NCBI RefSeq assembly: GCF_000699445.3
Contig: NC_067197.1
Coordinates: forward strand, 25,589,809-25,653,808
Direction: 5' to 3'
Length of the DNA: 64,000 nucleotides
Origin: Schistosoma haematobium
Lineage: Eukaryota; Platyhelminthes; Trematoda; Strigeidida; Schistosomatidae
A model generated the notes under the pieces. The model was not told the DNA's origin, searched no databases, and saw only the letters and a program-made list of their open reading frames with translations. The translations under genes and the position numbers were made by a program. Below are positions 23,254 through 36,086 of this stretch, one piece after another (the first letter of the stretch is position 1; every line of letters begins with the position of its first letter).

Positions 23254-26200
23254 TTAGTTACATTGAAGTACTATAATTTGATTACTCAATGTACTGTTAA
23301 CAAGATGTATTTCAGGACACCGTAATAGATTATTAGCCGGTAAATTAGGAATCGAAGGATATGCTAGTCGAACAGTAACTGAAGAACAAATATATCTGAA
23401 GTCCAGAACGAAGTTAGGTGGTGTGTATCGCAATAGTACTATGACGAATGTAGGAAAACCTGCAGCTCTTCTTACGAATACACCATAGTAATGCTTTTCA
23501 TACTGGAAAGAAAATAATAAAATAATTGTTTCATAAGTACTGTTGCAAACGAAACACAGGTGGGGACAACTAAATAAGCCATGAGATAAACTTACACAGT
23601 ACCTTGGTAAAATATGAGAACCATACTTTAATACCTCATCTGAGAACTTCCACCATTCGCCATTTATATTCTGTATGATTCTTTCAATTCACAATTACTT
23701 TCCAATTCTATTTGTCTTTTCTTCAAATCGACTTTTATAGCCTTCTGCTGCCAGGTTTTCCACTTCCGATCGGTGTTACATACTACTTGTGTCTGTCGAC
23801 ATAAGTAGTGGAGCACATTCAACCAAATGATTTCAAATATTCTAAGCTTCCAAGTGTCATACTAAAGAATTACTCTTAATTTAAACCTATAGCTCAATAC
23901 AACTGATTTTATCTGCGGATATGTGCATGTAGTTATGATCATATTTTGGTCTGGTTACAGACTATATTTCCCAAGCAAAATACTCAACTAGATAACAGTA
24001 CAGTCTCAATATTTATTTATATACTTCATTGTAAGAATTTCCTGTTGAATAGTTCAAACACGTACTCTCATTAAATTTTCGGTACATAAATAATGCTACA
24101 AAATATCAAAACTTTATCGATAAAACTAATCGATCACACTTGAAACTCTGCTTAATTCAGTTTGAAATAAATATTGTGGAAGAACAACAGAAAGGTGACA
24201 ATGGTTTACAGAATTTTATCATTGAACGATCTTCGCACTAATATTTATTTAGTGAACAGTTGAAAATATATAATTTAACGAACATAAAATTTCTTAAGGT
24301 TTATATTTGGATCCGAAGCTACAGAGATAACTTACATCTTTAAAACTGCTTAGTTCCTCCATTGTTCCCGATTTGAAGGTCGGATTTTGACGCAAATTGA
24401 TCAGTCTTTGGACGAGATAGTAAACCGTTTGTTCACATTTTCTATCAACTACATTCTATGGAATAAAAGCGATTATTATATGTGGTATAAATCATATATT
24501 TGCTTTTAGTAGTAATTTAGCGGCTGACTCAGTAAAACACGGTTCAAAAGTAATGGTTTTCAATTGACAGTAACTGATCAACGCAGAATAATTTGAACTC
24601 TCAAAACCTATTTCACACCATTTAAGACATTTGCATTTCAAAATGGGGTGAAATTACGTTTTCCAGATTGATCAAAGAGATTATTTCCATGTTGAATCAA
24701 TTTCAAACTGTTAGGAAGTTTCAGAAATACTCCTCGGAAAAGTCAGTAAGAGGCCAGAAAATGCTTGGAAGCATTTCATTCAGTCAAGATTGAATAGAGT
24801 TACTTGAAGGCATCTAGAAGGGTAACAAATCACTTGTCACGGTTTTGCTTGGGTAATTACCTTCTTACTGCTATATTTAGTATGCTTCTTGAGCCTTCTC
24901 GACGATCAAAATCACGTTAAACAGTATAAATACGGATAATTTTCGGTACACACAGCCATAGAGTAAAGCTTTATTTTGTACTTTGCCCCTTTTCTTTTGT
25001 GTTCAAGTTGCCGTGTACATTTGTTCTGGGGTTAATAGAGGTGACTAGGAAATAGAATCGAGCGTTCAGTTAGCAGAATAATCATAAATTACTTAAATTG
25101 TCAATTTATGGAAATTCTAACTAAACAGTTTGACCACTTACTTATGCATATCAGCTAGTGCAACTTCTACACATAAAAAGTTGGAAAATAAACTGTGTTC
25201 ATTCGGTTATTGTAAATATGTAGGACTCTGTTTCTTTCATATGATTTCTCGATTCCTCTCAATGATGAACTTGGATACGAGATAGTCCACTGTTGGGTTG
25301 CTTTCCTTTTGATATGTAACAATAGCTATTTCGGTGGTAATATGCCGTCTTTATAAAGTGTAATAACAAAATCTGGAGTGATGAACAGATAACAATCTGA
25401 AAGTAGTCACAACCAAACGTTCTGTATTTGTACTTTTCAAATTACGACACCAGTGAATAAAACCAATATAATCGTCTAAATCAGTCAGTAATTTGTTATG
25501 GACTTATCAAGTAAACAGTTAAGAAAACTAAACAAAAAATGTGTCGATGCACAAAAGTTTCTCGTATACTTACCTCAACAACCTCACTTTTAATATTTTT
25601 TTCCACGTAATTTTTGAAGCTGGAATCGTTTATAGCTTTTGAAAATCTCTGTCCACTTGTATCCCATGGCATTGGTTGGTGAGACAGTATTGAACCATAA
25701 TCGAATAGCCCCTCATTATTGTAACTTTTTCCTTTTGGATACAACTGTTCTGGTCGACGTCCTTTATTGAAACTAGTCATACCAAGCTCAGTTCCATAAT
25801 AAATTATCGGTATTCCTGAAGAGGTAACAGAAAGTAGGACAGAATATAATTTATGCTTATTAATAAAGTCAGTGTTTATTTCAATATGAAGTTTCTTAAA
25901 CCCATTCGTTATGATTTACAGATTGAATACTCCATTTCATCAGGTTAGTTGAATCAATGGAGTTAAGACAAACTTTAAAACTCAAAGATGATTATTATGG
26001 TTTCTGTGACAACGATCCAAACCAAATATATAAAATAATTATGCATTGTTTTAGTTCATACAAAAGTGTTACAGGCACTTTTTGTGACATTCCGTGAAGA
26101 ACATACATTATAGAAGAATTGAAAGATCATTAGAAGAAAGTTTGAAACATTACTTTTTTCTTGAACAACTAATCTATTATCTAAATATAAAATATTATTC

Positions 26201-28717
26201 TACTAATGAAAGATTACTTTTCCATTGTTTGATAAAGGTGAATAATGAAAAGATAAATGTAGATCATAAGTTAAGGAACTCTGTTCAACTCATATTGAAA
26301 AGGATGAAGTTTCAAGGCTGGTTAATAAGTTGGTTTAAAGGAAATCTCTACGGAGGTTTTACTGTCTCTCCATTTTCATAAGTTTAAGTATTCTAAAATG
26401 AGTATTGGTTTTAAACATGAGTAATTTTATGCATTTTCCTCAGTTAACTTAAGGACTCCAAAGTGGGAGTGAATTTCACAAACTGTATTCTCCGAAATTC
26501 ACTTTCATCAAATAAAACAGTAGAATTGTAGACCCATTTTCAAAATGAACTAAAGCCTCTTCAAATAACATCACTGTAAAATACGGATGGAATCTTATTT
26601 TTTGAAATACATTATTTCCCAGTATGTAATATCTATCTGTTTCTTTCTTCTGATAAATATGTAGGTGAACTGCATTTTACTGTCAGGGATCGAAACAGTT
26701 ATCTTTTAATAACAGACATTATATAAACTTCTATACTAGAACTCGATTCATACCAGCTAGCCTGATAGTGAGATATTCGTTCAAAAGAAAAGCATTGATG
26801 TATGACCCGAGAATATTCATTGAGAGAAACGAATTGCTGAGTAATTTGATAGGGAGTGGGAACTTTTGTAATCGGAACTTACCTGGTAATAATAATGAGG
26901 CAGCTAGAGAAAGCACGTCTTTTCTGGAGGGGAAGCTTGAAGTGGATACAGTTAACCCTAATTTCTGCTTATAAGCATCTTGGTAACTGTGATACTTGCA
27001 TGTTAGGTTCTTTGTTGTAGGAAAGTTTTCTTTACAACCCCTGTTTGGTAGAAATTCACGGATAATTATCACATCTGCTACCTCTCGAAAGATCAACATT
27101 GGATCAGGTCTGCCAGTCAAATCACACCACGTATCTCCTGCGTTGACACCCAGTAATCTATGGAAGATATATTGAATGAAACAATATCGTTATAATCGAT
27201 GTTGTCTAAAATTAAACGAGCTATCGACGTAGTTTACAACATAAAGACTAAAATTCCTTGTTTGAGAAATAAGTATTTTGATCTTTCAGTTCACTTCTCA
27301 AGCATATGAAGAATTATTCAAATTTCAGTCCGGTGGTTCTGCTTTTATCCAAGTTGAAACATAATTCCTTCTTTGTTATCCACATGTTTAGTCCTCCCAA
27401 TATGATGATGAAATATGTATGTTGAAAACTGTTAGCATGAAAAGAAAATAGTCACAGCAATAAGGACGAAAAAACTTACACTTTTCTTCCTCTGATCTTC
27501 ATCCACTTATCAATTCCTTCTCTAACTTTTTCGACAAACTTCACATTTCCTTGTGTATATATTTCTTCTCTTTGAGGACAGGACAACACCTGGTAATATG
27601 GAGAAAACAGAGTTAGGCGAATGAATATTACTAATACGAGCTTAAGAGACCTACCTTCTTTTGTGTTTCATGTTGTTCTTCTTGTTCAACAAAATATGCA
27701 GCGTTGTCTAGCAGAATACCGTCTATTCCCTCTCTCATCCAATAATGAATAACATCCTAGAGATAAAATCATTGTTATAAATGTAATAATTAACACCTAC
27801 AAATATGGCATTCTGAGTGTCAATATCAGTCAAATCTAGGTCCACACTCGGTGATCCGAATACCGAATAATACTTCTGACCACGGATATCTACACTGAGT
27901 GGTTTTCCATATCTTGATATCTTCATGCAAATAAAGTGCAATAAGAAAATCAAACCAAAACAAAAATGTTACTTGATTCCTTAAACTATTCTCGAATACT
28001 TTTGGTTTGACACGGTTTTCTTTAATCCACTTATGATTGATAGATACGGAATTGAAATCGAACGTCAAAACAACTTTCAAATCCTTCTCATGAAATTGCT
28101 TTAAGACATGACGAAAATCATCCATTGTACCAACTGCTTCATCTAACTTCTCATAATCGTCTACCAATCCGATCATATTATGTGAATTGCTATAGAATCC
28201 TTTTGTGATAGGACCCAAAATCACAAATCCCGAACCAATTACACCTTTTATATAATCCACTTCAGATAAGAAACCTATTGAGAAAAGTATAAAAGGTGAT
28301 GAGAACGGCAGTTTAATTTGGATTACCATTTAGATCACCGACTAAATCTCCATTGGAATCTTTGAAAGCAAATACATCTACCCAGTAGCCAACTTCAGAG
28401 TTCCAGAATGTTGATTTCGATATAGGTGTGGATTTCGGCCAACCAGCTATGTATAAAGTGGACCAAACCAATAGGCCAAGGCATAACAAAGATATGACAG
28501 TCGATAATACAATTACGATGTATTTCCATGTTGAATGAGTTTCATTCGTTAGTCCCGTACAACTCTCAACCTGAGATGTCATCTCAAATGATGTTGATAT
28601 GCTACTTTTTGGTGTACTATTTCCATCTTCCGAATCTGGTTCAATCGGTATGCGTTTGCGTATTTCTTCCAACAGCCTTTCTCTTGGGGACATTATTTTA
28701 TTTTTAAAATTATTCAT
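23254..28717 (-). CDS. SLC3-type heavy chain of heteromeric amino-acid transporter, nine exons
   Basis: Exons (minus strand, first to last): 28,717-28,327; 28,274-27,973; 27,920-27,801; 27,756-27,655; 27,589-27,480; 27,157-26,883; 25,815-25,574; 24,455-24,336; 23,502-23,254. All borders are GT-AG and the phases agree, giving 636 residues. The protein has a cytosolic N-tail, one membrane segment (residues 66-90) and an amylase-like ectodomain: FAFKDSNGDLVGDLNG (116-131), LKVVLTFDF, GIDGILLDN (281-289), GIPIIYYGTELGM (434-446), LVQRLINLRQNP, and a C-terminal beta domain. Type II topology plus loss of the catalytic Glu and NHD motifs points to an SLC3 heavy chain (rBAT/4F2hc type), which carries an SLC7 light chain to the surface, rather than an active glucosidase. 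Sequons occur at NLT, NDS and NST. Met9 is an alternative start. No cysteine follows the membrane segment. CTACAG just upstream could be an acceptor for a spliced leader. Confidence 0.9.
23560..23835 (-). repeat. LTR-like dispersed repeat in intron 8 of the SLC3-type gene
   Basis: On the minus strand it opens with TGTGCTCCACTACTTATGTC, a near-palindromic ACTACTTAT..ATAAGTAGT block, and runs to GGTTCTCATATTTTACCAAG and TTGTCCCCACCTGTGTTTCG. Related sequences lie at 43,347-43,560 and 62,191-62,500 in the same internal order. A TG start and the lack of coding suggest a solo LTR, but the ends are not defined. Confidence 0.45.
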
Positions 28718-31700
28718 TTTCTTGACTTAATTCTGTAGTTTATTTACAATTTGCCATATGAGCTATTGGTATAGTAAATATTAATTGTTAGTTTTAACTT
28801 CTGGCATTTCTCGTCTGATTCTGTACATATTTATACAACAATCATTGTGAAAAAAATGTTATAAATATATTGAAAAGAGTAAAACTGTGCCAAATAATTC
28901 AACTAACTACTTGTTTTACTGCACATCTCTTTCTAGTGATTGGATCGTCAAGGTATGTAAGAATTAAACTTGTAAAGTAAATTAACTTATTAGTGAAAAT
29001 AAAGTAGATATTTCTAATTAGACTACATTGTTTTGAAAATGCAAAGTTATTTTCATTAAAACGATGAATATTTTTATTAACTTTAATTAAACTAGACTAT
29101 CTTTGTACCAGTCAGACTATTTTAACAAACAAATTCTACCAATGTCATTATAGATTGTGTTCTTTATCGTATCATTTTGTCAACATAGTCATTTCTGATC
29201 CATGTGTATCGAACGATTATTATTGCTGATTACACTGTGGTTATTTTCTTTTGTTGTTGTTGTGAACTACGTTTTGTTTCTCATAAGATGATTACGTGAT
29301 CATAACAATCTTTATCTAAAGACATTGAACAGTAAACGTAGAAGATAATGAGGAAGGAGAAAGTGTTCCGCTACTATAGATTAACAGGTAAAACTTATTT
29401 AAAAGTAAAGAATATTCAGAGCAAATATTGTTCTCAATAAATTCTACAGGTAATTCAGTTATGAATTTATAAACAATGCGTCATAATAAACATGATACTG
29501 CAAGATACACAGAGAAACTTTAGTTAAAGTATTCAGTATTATAATTTGAAATTAATGGGTCTCATATCGATCAATTCCTAAATATTTTCAGAATAAATAA
29601 TTAACGAAGTTGAAGGCTAAAATAAGTTAAGTCGGAATTAATCGTATCTGAAGGTTCAAGTTAGTAGATTAGATTAACATAAAAATAATAAACATTGGGG
29701 GAGATGTATCTTGGTTATTTTGAGAACAATAATATGATGTAGATTAAGGAAAACAAATGTCCGATTAAAAATGTCATAAGAAGAGGTAAATCAAAGACTA
29801 ACAGATAAAAGAGTTAATGATAATAGATGATATTGTTTAATCTACTCTATCAATTAGATTATGAATATGATAGACAGTAAGCGTACATGTTGAATCATCT
29901 CGTATTTGCATTAGAGCAATGGAAATTTTCAAAGATTTTTTTGATATTGCGATATGTGTTGAGCAGTTTCAGAGTAAAGACTATTAAGTAAGCCATAACC
30001 AACCGTTCAGATATAAGATGTGGCACAATATTTGATGTTGGAAATGATGTAAGGATACTTGTTCGATTACCGGTAAAAAGCGGACAGAAAATGCAGGATA
30101 TCAACTGAAATCTGTCTAAAGTGCCCTCACCAAAAATAAGCTCATAAAACACGGGTTCTCTAGTGAGTAGATGTGTTTAGGACGTATGATGTAATTTAGC
30201 TGAACTGAAAAAATTGATGACTAAGTAGTGAAGCAGACCTGTCGCATGACCTAACTAACATGTCAAGTTTAACGAGGTAAATTTACTAAACTAAAATTGG
30301 AATTTATAACCGGTACTAAAATATGTACATAAAATCAGTGATAAAAACAAAACTTGTTTCTTCGGATACAAATACAAATGCTCAAATTAGTCCAAGAACC
30401 AAGAACTGACTGACCTGGCTTGGTAGATTCAATTAAAACTAGTAATTGGTTTGTTCCAATGAAATGGGATATATTTAACATATCTAGATGAGAAGCCTGA
30501 ACCGTCCTAACTTATTCAATCATCCGACTCGTTCACTCACATTCTAATTTGGTCATTAATTAAATTTGGTAGGGAGATTGAGTCAATGAGTGCCTTAGTA
30601 CTTTCTTTTTTTCAAGGCATGTATTATGAAAAGATGGTGCTTTAAGACGAAATGTCGATGTAAAATGATTTCATACAACCTAAAATTAAAATTAATAATA
30701 TAATTATTAAGAAATATTTAACATGCTCTAGTTAGTGAGGTTTAGGTGAACGTTCAAAACAACCAAATCACAATAACATGAAGAAAAAGACATAAAGTAT
30801 ATAAATAAATACAGTTAAGATGGATATGTACTTATGTATTTGAAAGTAGTATTGCGGTGTAGAATATGTGTTATAGTTACCAGTATTCATAATCAAGATG
30901 AAAGAGTTTATGCAAGAGTAATGTAATTAATAAGTGATTGAATAAACACTTGACATGATAAAACAGTAAATAAATGAACACCAATAAGATTATATAAGTA
31001 TCATAGGACGTAAACAGGGGAAGAGAGATTAAAAAAATAATAAAGATTATCTGATAAAAATCCGGTTACTATGACAAAGAATGGTTAATCACATATGCCA
31101 TTTGTACATATAAGTCAGGTCGGAAACGTTTGATAGTGAATGCCTCTGCAAAACGAATTTGGTGCTTTTGGTCTGTCAATTATTTTGAACGCATTACTGG
31201 ATTCACACCACGTTCACTAACCAAAAGGGTATCCATTAAAAAGAACGCGAGCAAAAAGGTGTGTGATAAAGAGTGTGGTTAAAATGTAAGTGACCATCAA
31301 AAGGACGACTACCAAAAGGGTACGTATTAATAAGAGTAAGCATTGTAAGAGGAGATAACATTTGCAAAAGTAGTATATCTGTTCAACTTACTTCCTGTCC
31401 CTCTGGCTGTACGATTAATAGAAAAAGTAGTTGCCTAAACGTCTAATACAAATTCTGTGATTTTTCGAAATTGATAACAATTTGTTGTTCTTGTCACCTA
31501 GCGCACATCATATCGTATGTCATTTTCGAATAGATAAAGGATAACTTATTTAGAGGGATGTTTCAGGCGCTTGAGAAACGTTTGGTGAATTTCATCATGG
31601 ATAAGTTTTTATTCTATTTAGAGCTTAGATTCTTAATATACCGCGTATAACTTGAGCGCTCTAACAGTAGAACCCTCCAAGTCTCAAATGAGAAGATAGA

Positions 31701-31954
31701 AGACAAGTGAATGGAATGTTATTCCATTGTCACATATGGTACAAAACCATCAGGTATTTATAGTTTTCTAGTAAAAACAAAATCATCATTATAGTCATCC
31801 AATCCCCACACGGAGTTTTAGCATTTATTCAGTAGGAAAGCTACATGTAGAGATTCTGTAATATTCTTCCAAAAGATGATCGGATGGAATGTCTTCGGCC
31901 CTTTCTGAGCTTCTTAGAGCTTGCTCAAGTTCACCCATCGGTCGTCCTTACAGT

Positions 31955-31957
<3 letters not shown>
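28718..31957. other. Gene-free stretch upstream of the SLC3-type gene
   Basis: The promoter of the SLC3-type gene should lie just above 28,717. No coding sequence is recognised; an 85-codon minus-strand frame at 29,895-30,152 has no known motif. A 12-base word, ACCAAAAGGGTA, occurs twice at 31,220 and 31,311. Confidence 0.5.

Positions 31958-32035
<78 letters not shown>
31958..32035. repeat. (TA)n microsatellite, about 39 units
   Basis: This is an uninterrupted TA dinucleotide run and the longest in the window. Tyr/Ile open frames across it are artefacts of the repeat. Confidence 0.97.
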
Positions 32036-32038
<3 letters not shown>

Positions 32039-33030
32039 AAAAGGTTATATTCGGCATTCTTTATTACATGTATTACCGAAAACATTGTCCTTTTTTCTTT
32101 TCGGAGAAACTAAATAAACTAGAAATGTTAATTGAATAAATCCAAATTTATTCATGTTCTATCAAATTTTTAGATTTATCAATTTCAAACACTTCATAGC
32201 TTTTTCTTTTTGGTGAAATGTATGAACACGTTAATGAACTAGTAATGAATCCAATTATTCTTTATTACTATAGTTTAATGTTCATTGTTGCGCAGGGCTT
32301 GCCAATCAGTATTATAGTTTTTAAAGTAATTATTATAACGCTCGATTTTCCCCGTCTACAAGAATGGGACGCTAATTTGTCTTAGACGAATATCTACACT
32401 AGATACCCTTCCAGTGTCCATGCTACTGGACTTCAAAACAACTTATATCAAGAACACATGACTAGCCTGACTAGAACGTAAGCATATTTCCACATCAATA
32501 ACCGACAACACTCACAATAATAATAATAATAATAATAAGGGTAAGAGTATATATAACTCATCCAGTACCTGTCAAACTATCTACTAGTCAGACTAAGCAA
32601 ACAACCAATCATTATTCTCCTCTCCCATACATCAGACATAAAAATCACAAATGATTATGGTATTGTTTATATTGTTTTGAATAAGTGATCATTATACAAG
32701 AAAACTATTCTTATTGTTGGAGCTTTCAATCAAATAGTAGCTGAAAGTGGGGATACGTGCTTTTTTTGTTGCTGTTAACCGAATTTATAACAAAATTATT
32801 CTAAATTTGTTTCATTCATGATTCATTCAAATCTAGTTTTAATTTAATCATTACTCATTGATGATAATATTATAATTATGTCATGTATTATCAAGTTCTT
32901 TTAAATGGTTAATTATATTAATGTGCATGTAATAGATATGGTGACGCTGAAAAATAATGAATTCATAAAATTCTTGAAATGATATCTTCACTAATGTTGT
33001 TCAGTTTTCTTTATGATTGATCTTTGGTGG
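32036..33030. other. AT-rich gene-free stretch
   Basis: An (AAT)n run lies at about 32,517-32,539. No gene is recognised. Confidence 0.5.
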
Positions 33031-33408
33031 CCTGCATGAACATCTAGGCTACATGTTCCTGTCATCTAGATATCTCAACAATTTATCTAACCTTGTTTCT
33101 TTCAATACATCATTACGTCCATTATTCGCATAACCTATTCAAATGCGTTTCTCAAAAGTGTACATTCATTCGTTGTACAAGTTACGAAATGCGCAGCGCA
33201 ATTAGAGATATTGTGGTTGATGGCAATATGTATCGAAATCAATGTACATTATTTCGATGTTGATTGACTGGACTGCTAACTTCTAACTGTCGTTCACTCA
33301 ATATTTATCATCAGGATTGACCATGAAATAAGAAACGGAAACTTGTTGAAATACTTTGTAGTGAGAATTCTATATTGTATCAAAAATATAATATTGAATA
33401 AAGCTAAT
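33031..33408 (+). repeat. 378-bp inverted repeat, left copy
   Basis: This block is the reverse complement of 38,563-38,940 with the same length and only a few differences that I can see (for example A/T at 33,036 and T/C at 33,372). Similarity ends sharply on both sides. It has a run of distinctive words such as GTGTACATTCATTCGTTGTA and no open frame. It could be a short non-autonomous transposon present twice in opposite orientation, or the long termini of a decayed 5.9-kb element. Confidence 0.85.
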
Positions 33409-33424
33409 GATTATAATGGATCGA

Positions 33425-33645
33425 TTGAAGGTGGACAATAACACCGTCAGACACCGGCCAACTCAGTGACCTAGAAGTTAAGCGTTCGCGCGTCAGACTG
33501 AAGGTCCTGGGTTCGGGTCCCGCGTATTGGATCGCGAGTGCGCACTGCTGAGAAGTCCTAGACTAGAATGAGATGACCATCCAGTGCTTACAGGTTTTCA
33601 ACAGTGGTCTAGTTTAGATCGACTCATGAATTTAACTGTAAAATC
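33425..33645 (+). repeat. tRNA-derived SINE-like element, decayed hammerhead
   Basis: It has an A-box-like block, GTGACCTAGAAGTTAAGCG, then a B box, GGGTTCGGGTCCC, then GAGTGCGCACTG and the family 3' part (CCAGTGCTTACAGGTTTTCA...GGTCTAG). The hammerhead core reads CTGAGAA with a lost GAAAC, so it should be inactive. It lies immediately inside the left inverted repeat. Confidence 0.75.
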
Positions 33646-35675
33646 ATATATAGTTAGTTATTTTCACACAGACAATAGATTGGAAAAAAACTGAAATTTT
33701 TATATAACAAAGACAGTAAAGAAAGTTTACATCTTTAAATAAGGTGATCTGTTAGAAATTTATAGAAATATTTTGTTTTAATTACATTAGAGTGCTCTAA
33801 ATACTCTTATCTTTAACACTTTAATGAATGCCTTATATGGATTATGAAAGTATGACCTAATAAGACTTTATAGTTCATAATTTACAACTACGTGTTTTCT
33901 TATCTATCACAAAGATTAGATTACCTAAGGAATTTTTGTTTAACATTAGAATTTTATCTACCTTATGAATAATCATATTCTAGTCAGGGAAACGTCTTCA
34001 TAGCATGGCCTAGATATACATTATTCATTGTATGTTAAAATCTTCAATTAAACAGAAAAAAATGTATGGTTTCCTTTGAATTTAATTCCGAATTCAGGCT
34101 TTATGATCTCCATTTTAAAGCTGTTCAACTGAGCTACATCCTTAACAGTCAGTGGTATAAAATCAACATTTGTACTGATTGACAAAAGGATTTTAATAAT
34201 ATCATCCTATAGTATACTAGACCGAATGAAATGAATTCCAAGGCATTTTATCAAGCTAACCAATGGTAAAATACCATAAATTTCATGGATACTATACTTC
34301 TTACGCCAAAACACAATTTGGTAACTGATCATTTACATGTAATTTTAGAGATAAGGAATTCTGATTCAACCTGTATAATACAGGTGTACAGTTTTCTTAC
34401 ATTTAGTTAAAATAAGTAAAATATAAGTGACAAAATATGTAAAGATATCAGATTCCCTTAACCTTAAATTGTCATAAATAAACCGAGAGTTTTAACTACA
34501 TGAAACTTATTTAACTTTTAACCCGTTCTCTGACATTGTAGTTAGAATACCATATGATGTTAATTGTACCATCCTGACAGGTATCGAATAACATAGGACC
34601 TAGATTCATGAAATTCTACAAACTATCTTCATTATCTAACATCAAAACACTAGTTACATATATAGTCTTTGAATTGTAAACTCATCACTGGTTTGTTATA
34701 TCAATTTGACAAGAAAAAAAGTCATGTTTCTAGCTATCGGATCTCAATAATAGATTATTACTTTAGATAACATTTGTTGTTGACTATTAGTCGATTGTTA
34801 ATAACATCACTTTCTTTTGATGAAAGAAAAAATATTTTAAAAAATGTATTGCTACTGATTAGTTTTAGGCTTTTGTGCAATAGAATAAAACGTTGCTTAC
34901 ACAAAATGTACTCATATTATATATAGTAAATACATCAATAATCTTCAAAATGAATGATATATTATACATTCCCCCTAGTTCAATCAAGTATGAACGAAGT
35001 ATATTGGGAAAGTGAAGCTTCAGTTAATTCAACCATATACTAACATAATGTTATCTTATTTTTAATTCATAAGGAACATTGGTGCTAATCTCTCAGAAAT
35101 GGCATAAATAAACAAATGATATTGAGAATTATATTTTACTTCGAAGTATTTAGTCAAATAAATCAAAGAGGTAATCCCCACCACGTTCAAACACATAAAA
35201 TTTTCTTATGATTGTCATACACTTTTAAAGTTTTTGTTAATGGAAGATTTCAACTTCAGGTTTAAATATAACACTCTAATATTTTCGTACCTACTACGCC
35301 TAATATCATGAGTTCTACACTAATAAATTTGAGAATTGCTCTTTTTTTGTTGCCATCGCAGAATGACTAGATGTTCATGAACACCTTCGAAACAATTATT
35401 GTCGTATGTAATTAGTTTCGATCTGTTTTTATTTCAATAACTTATCTTATTCTTTCAGTTTACTGATTGAGCATGGTCTCTTTTGAGAAGTTAACTAATA
35501 CAAACTAACCATTTTGATATACAAGAGTGTATAAAAGTAGCTAATCATACCCAAATTATTTTACTAATAAGTAATCAATACTATTGAACAAAATCAAATT
35601 TCAAATAGAAGATGACATTTTTGGATTTCACGTATATTTCATACAGATTATTGCATAATAAAGGCTCTAATAATT
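33646..35675. other. AT-rich gene-free stretch
   Basis: I see no gene, no RNA gene and no recognisable repeat. Confidence 0.5.
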
Positions 35676-36086
35676 ATTCACTTGATATTGTTTGGCTTGT
35701 ATCCTCCCATTGAGGTTTAAGACTGCATTTGATCAGTCTGTTATTGGCATATGTGCATACTGTGCGTATGCCTCGATATTGCCTTGATTCACAAGCTTTT
35801 TGTAAGCAGTAATAGATAGTGGCTAGCAGTGGAATCCAGGACGCGCGTTTCGTCGTATTTGGGACTTGTTAGCTGGATGTACCTGCATCTCAGAGTTGAT
35901 GTCCACTCTGGGACTCGAACCCAGTACCATTCGCTTCAAACGTCATCGCGTTATCCACTCAGCTTCTGAGTCCTGATAGCTACTTGCTTGTGCAATGGGG
36001 TGAATTTAAATTCACTTGATATTATTTGGCTTGTATCTTCCCATTGAGGTTTAAGATTGCAATTGATCAGTCTGTTATTGGCATAT
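35676..36086 (-). repeat. S-alpha-like satellite, 1.2 tandem units of 334 bp
   Basis: The 77-bp block 35,676-35,752 recurs at 36,010-36,086, a period of 334 bp, which fits the roughly 335-bp S-alpha satellite of schistosomes. On the minus strand the unit contains a B box (GGGTTCGAGTCCC) and a hammerhead block (35,821-35,880). GAAAC and the GTC cleavage triplet are intact, and so is the palindromic ACGCGCGT, but the core reads CTAACAA instead of CTGANGA (plus positions 35,866-35,872). This copy should therefore be inactive. Confidence 0.85.

Noticed and set aside
26094..26381. 95-codon plus-strand frame as a nested gene
   Set aside because: It lies in intron 6 of the SLC3-type gene, is AT-rich in composition, and shows no domain or splice context.
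23254..28717. Secreted alpha-glucosidase or amylase
   Set aside because: The type II membrane anchor, the missing general-acid Glu and the missing NHD motif fit an SLC3 heavy chain instead.
31889..32139. Tyr-Ile repeat proteins across the (TA)n tract
   Set aside because: They are pure translation of the microsatellite in two frames.
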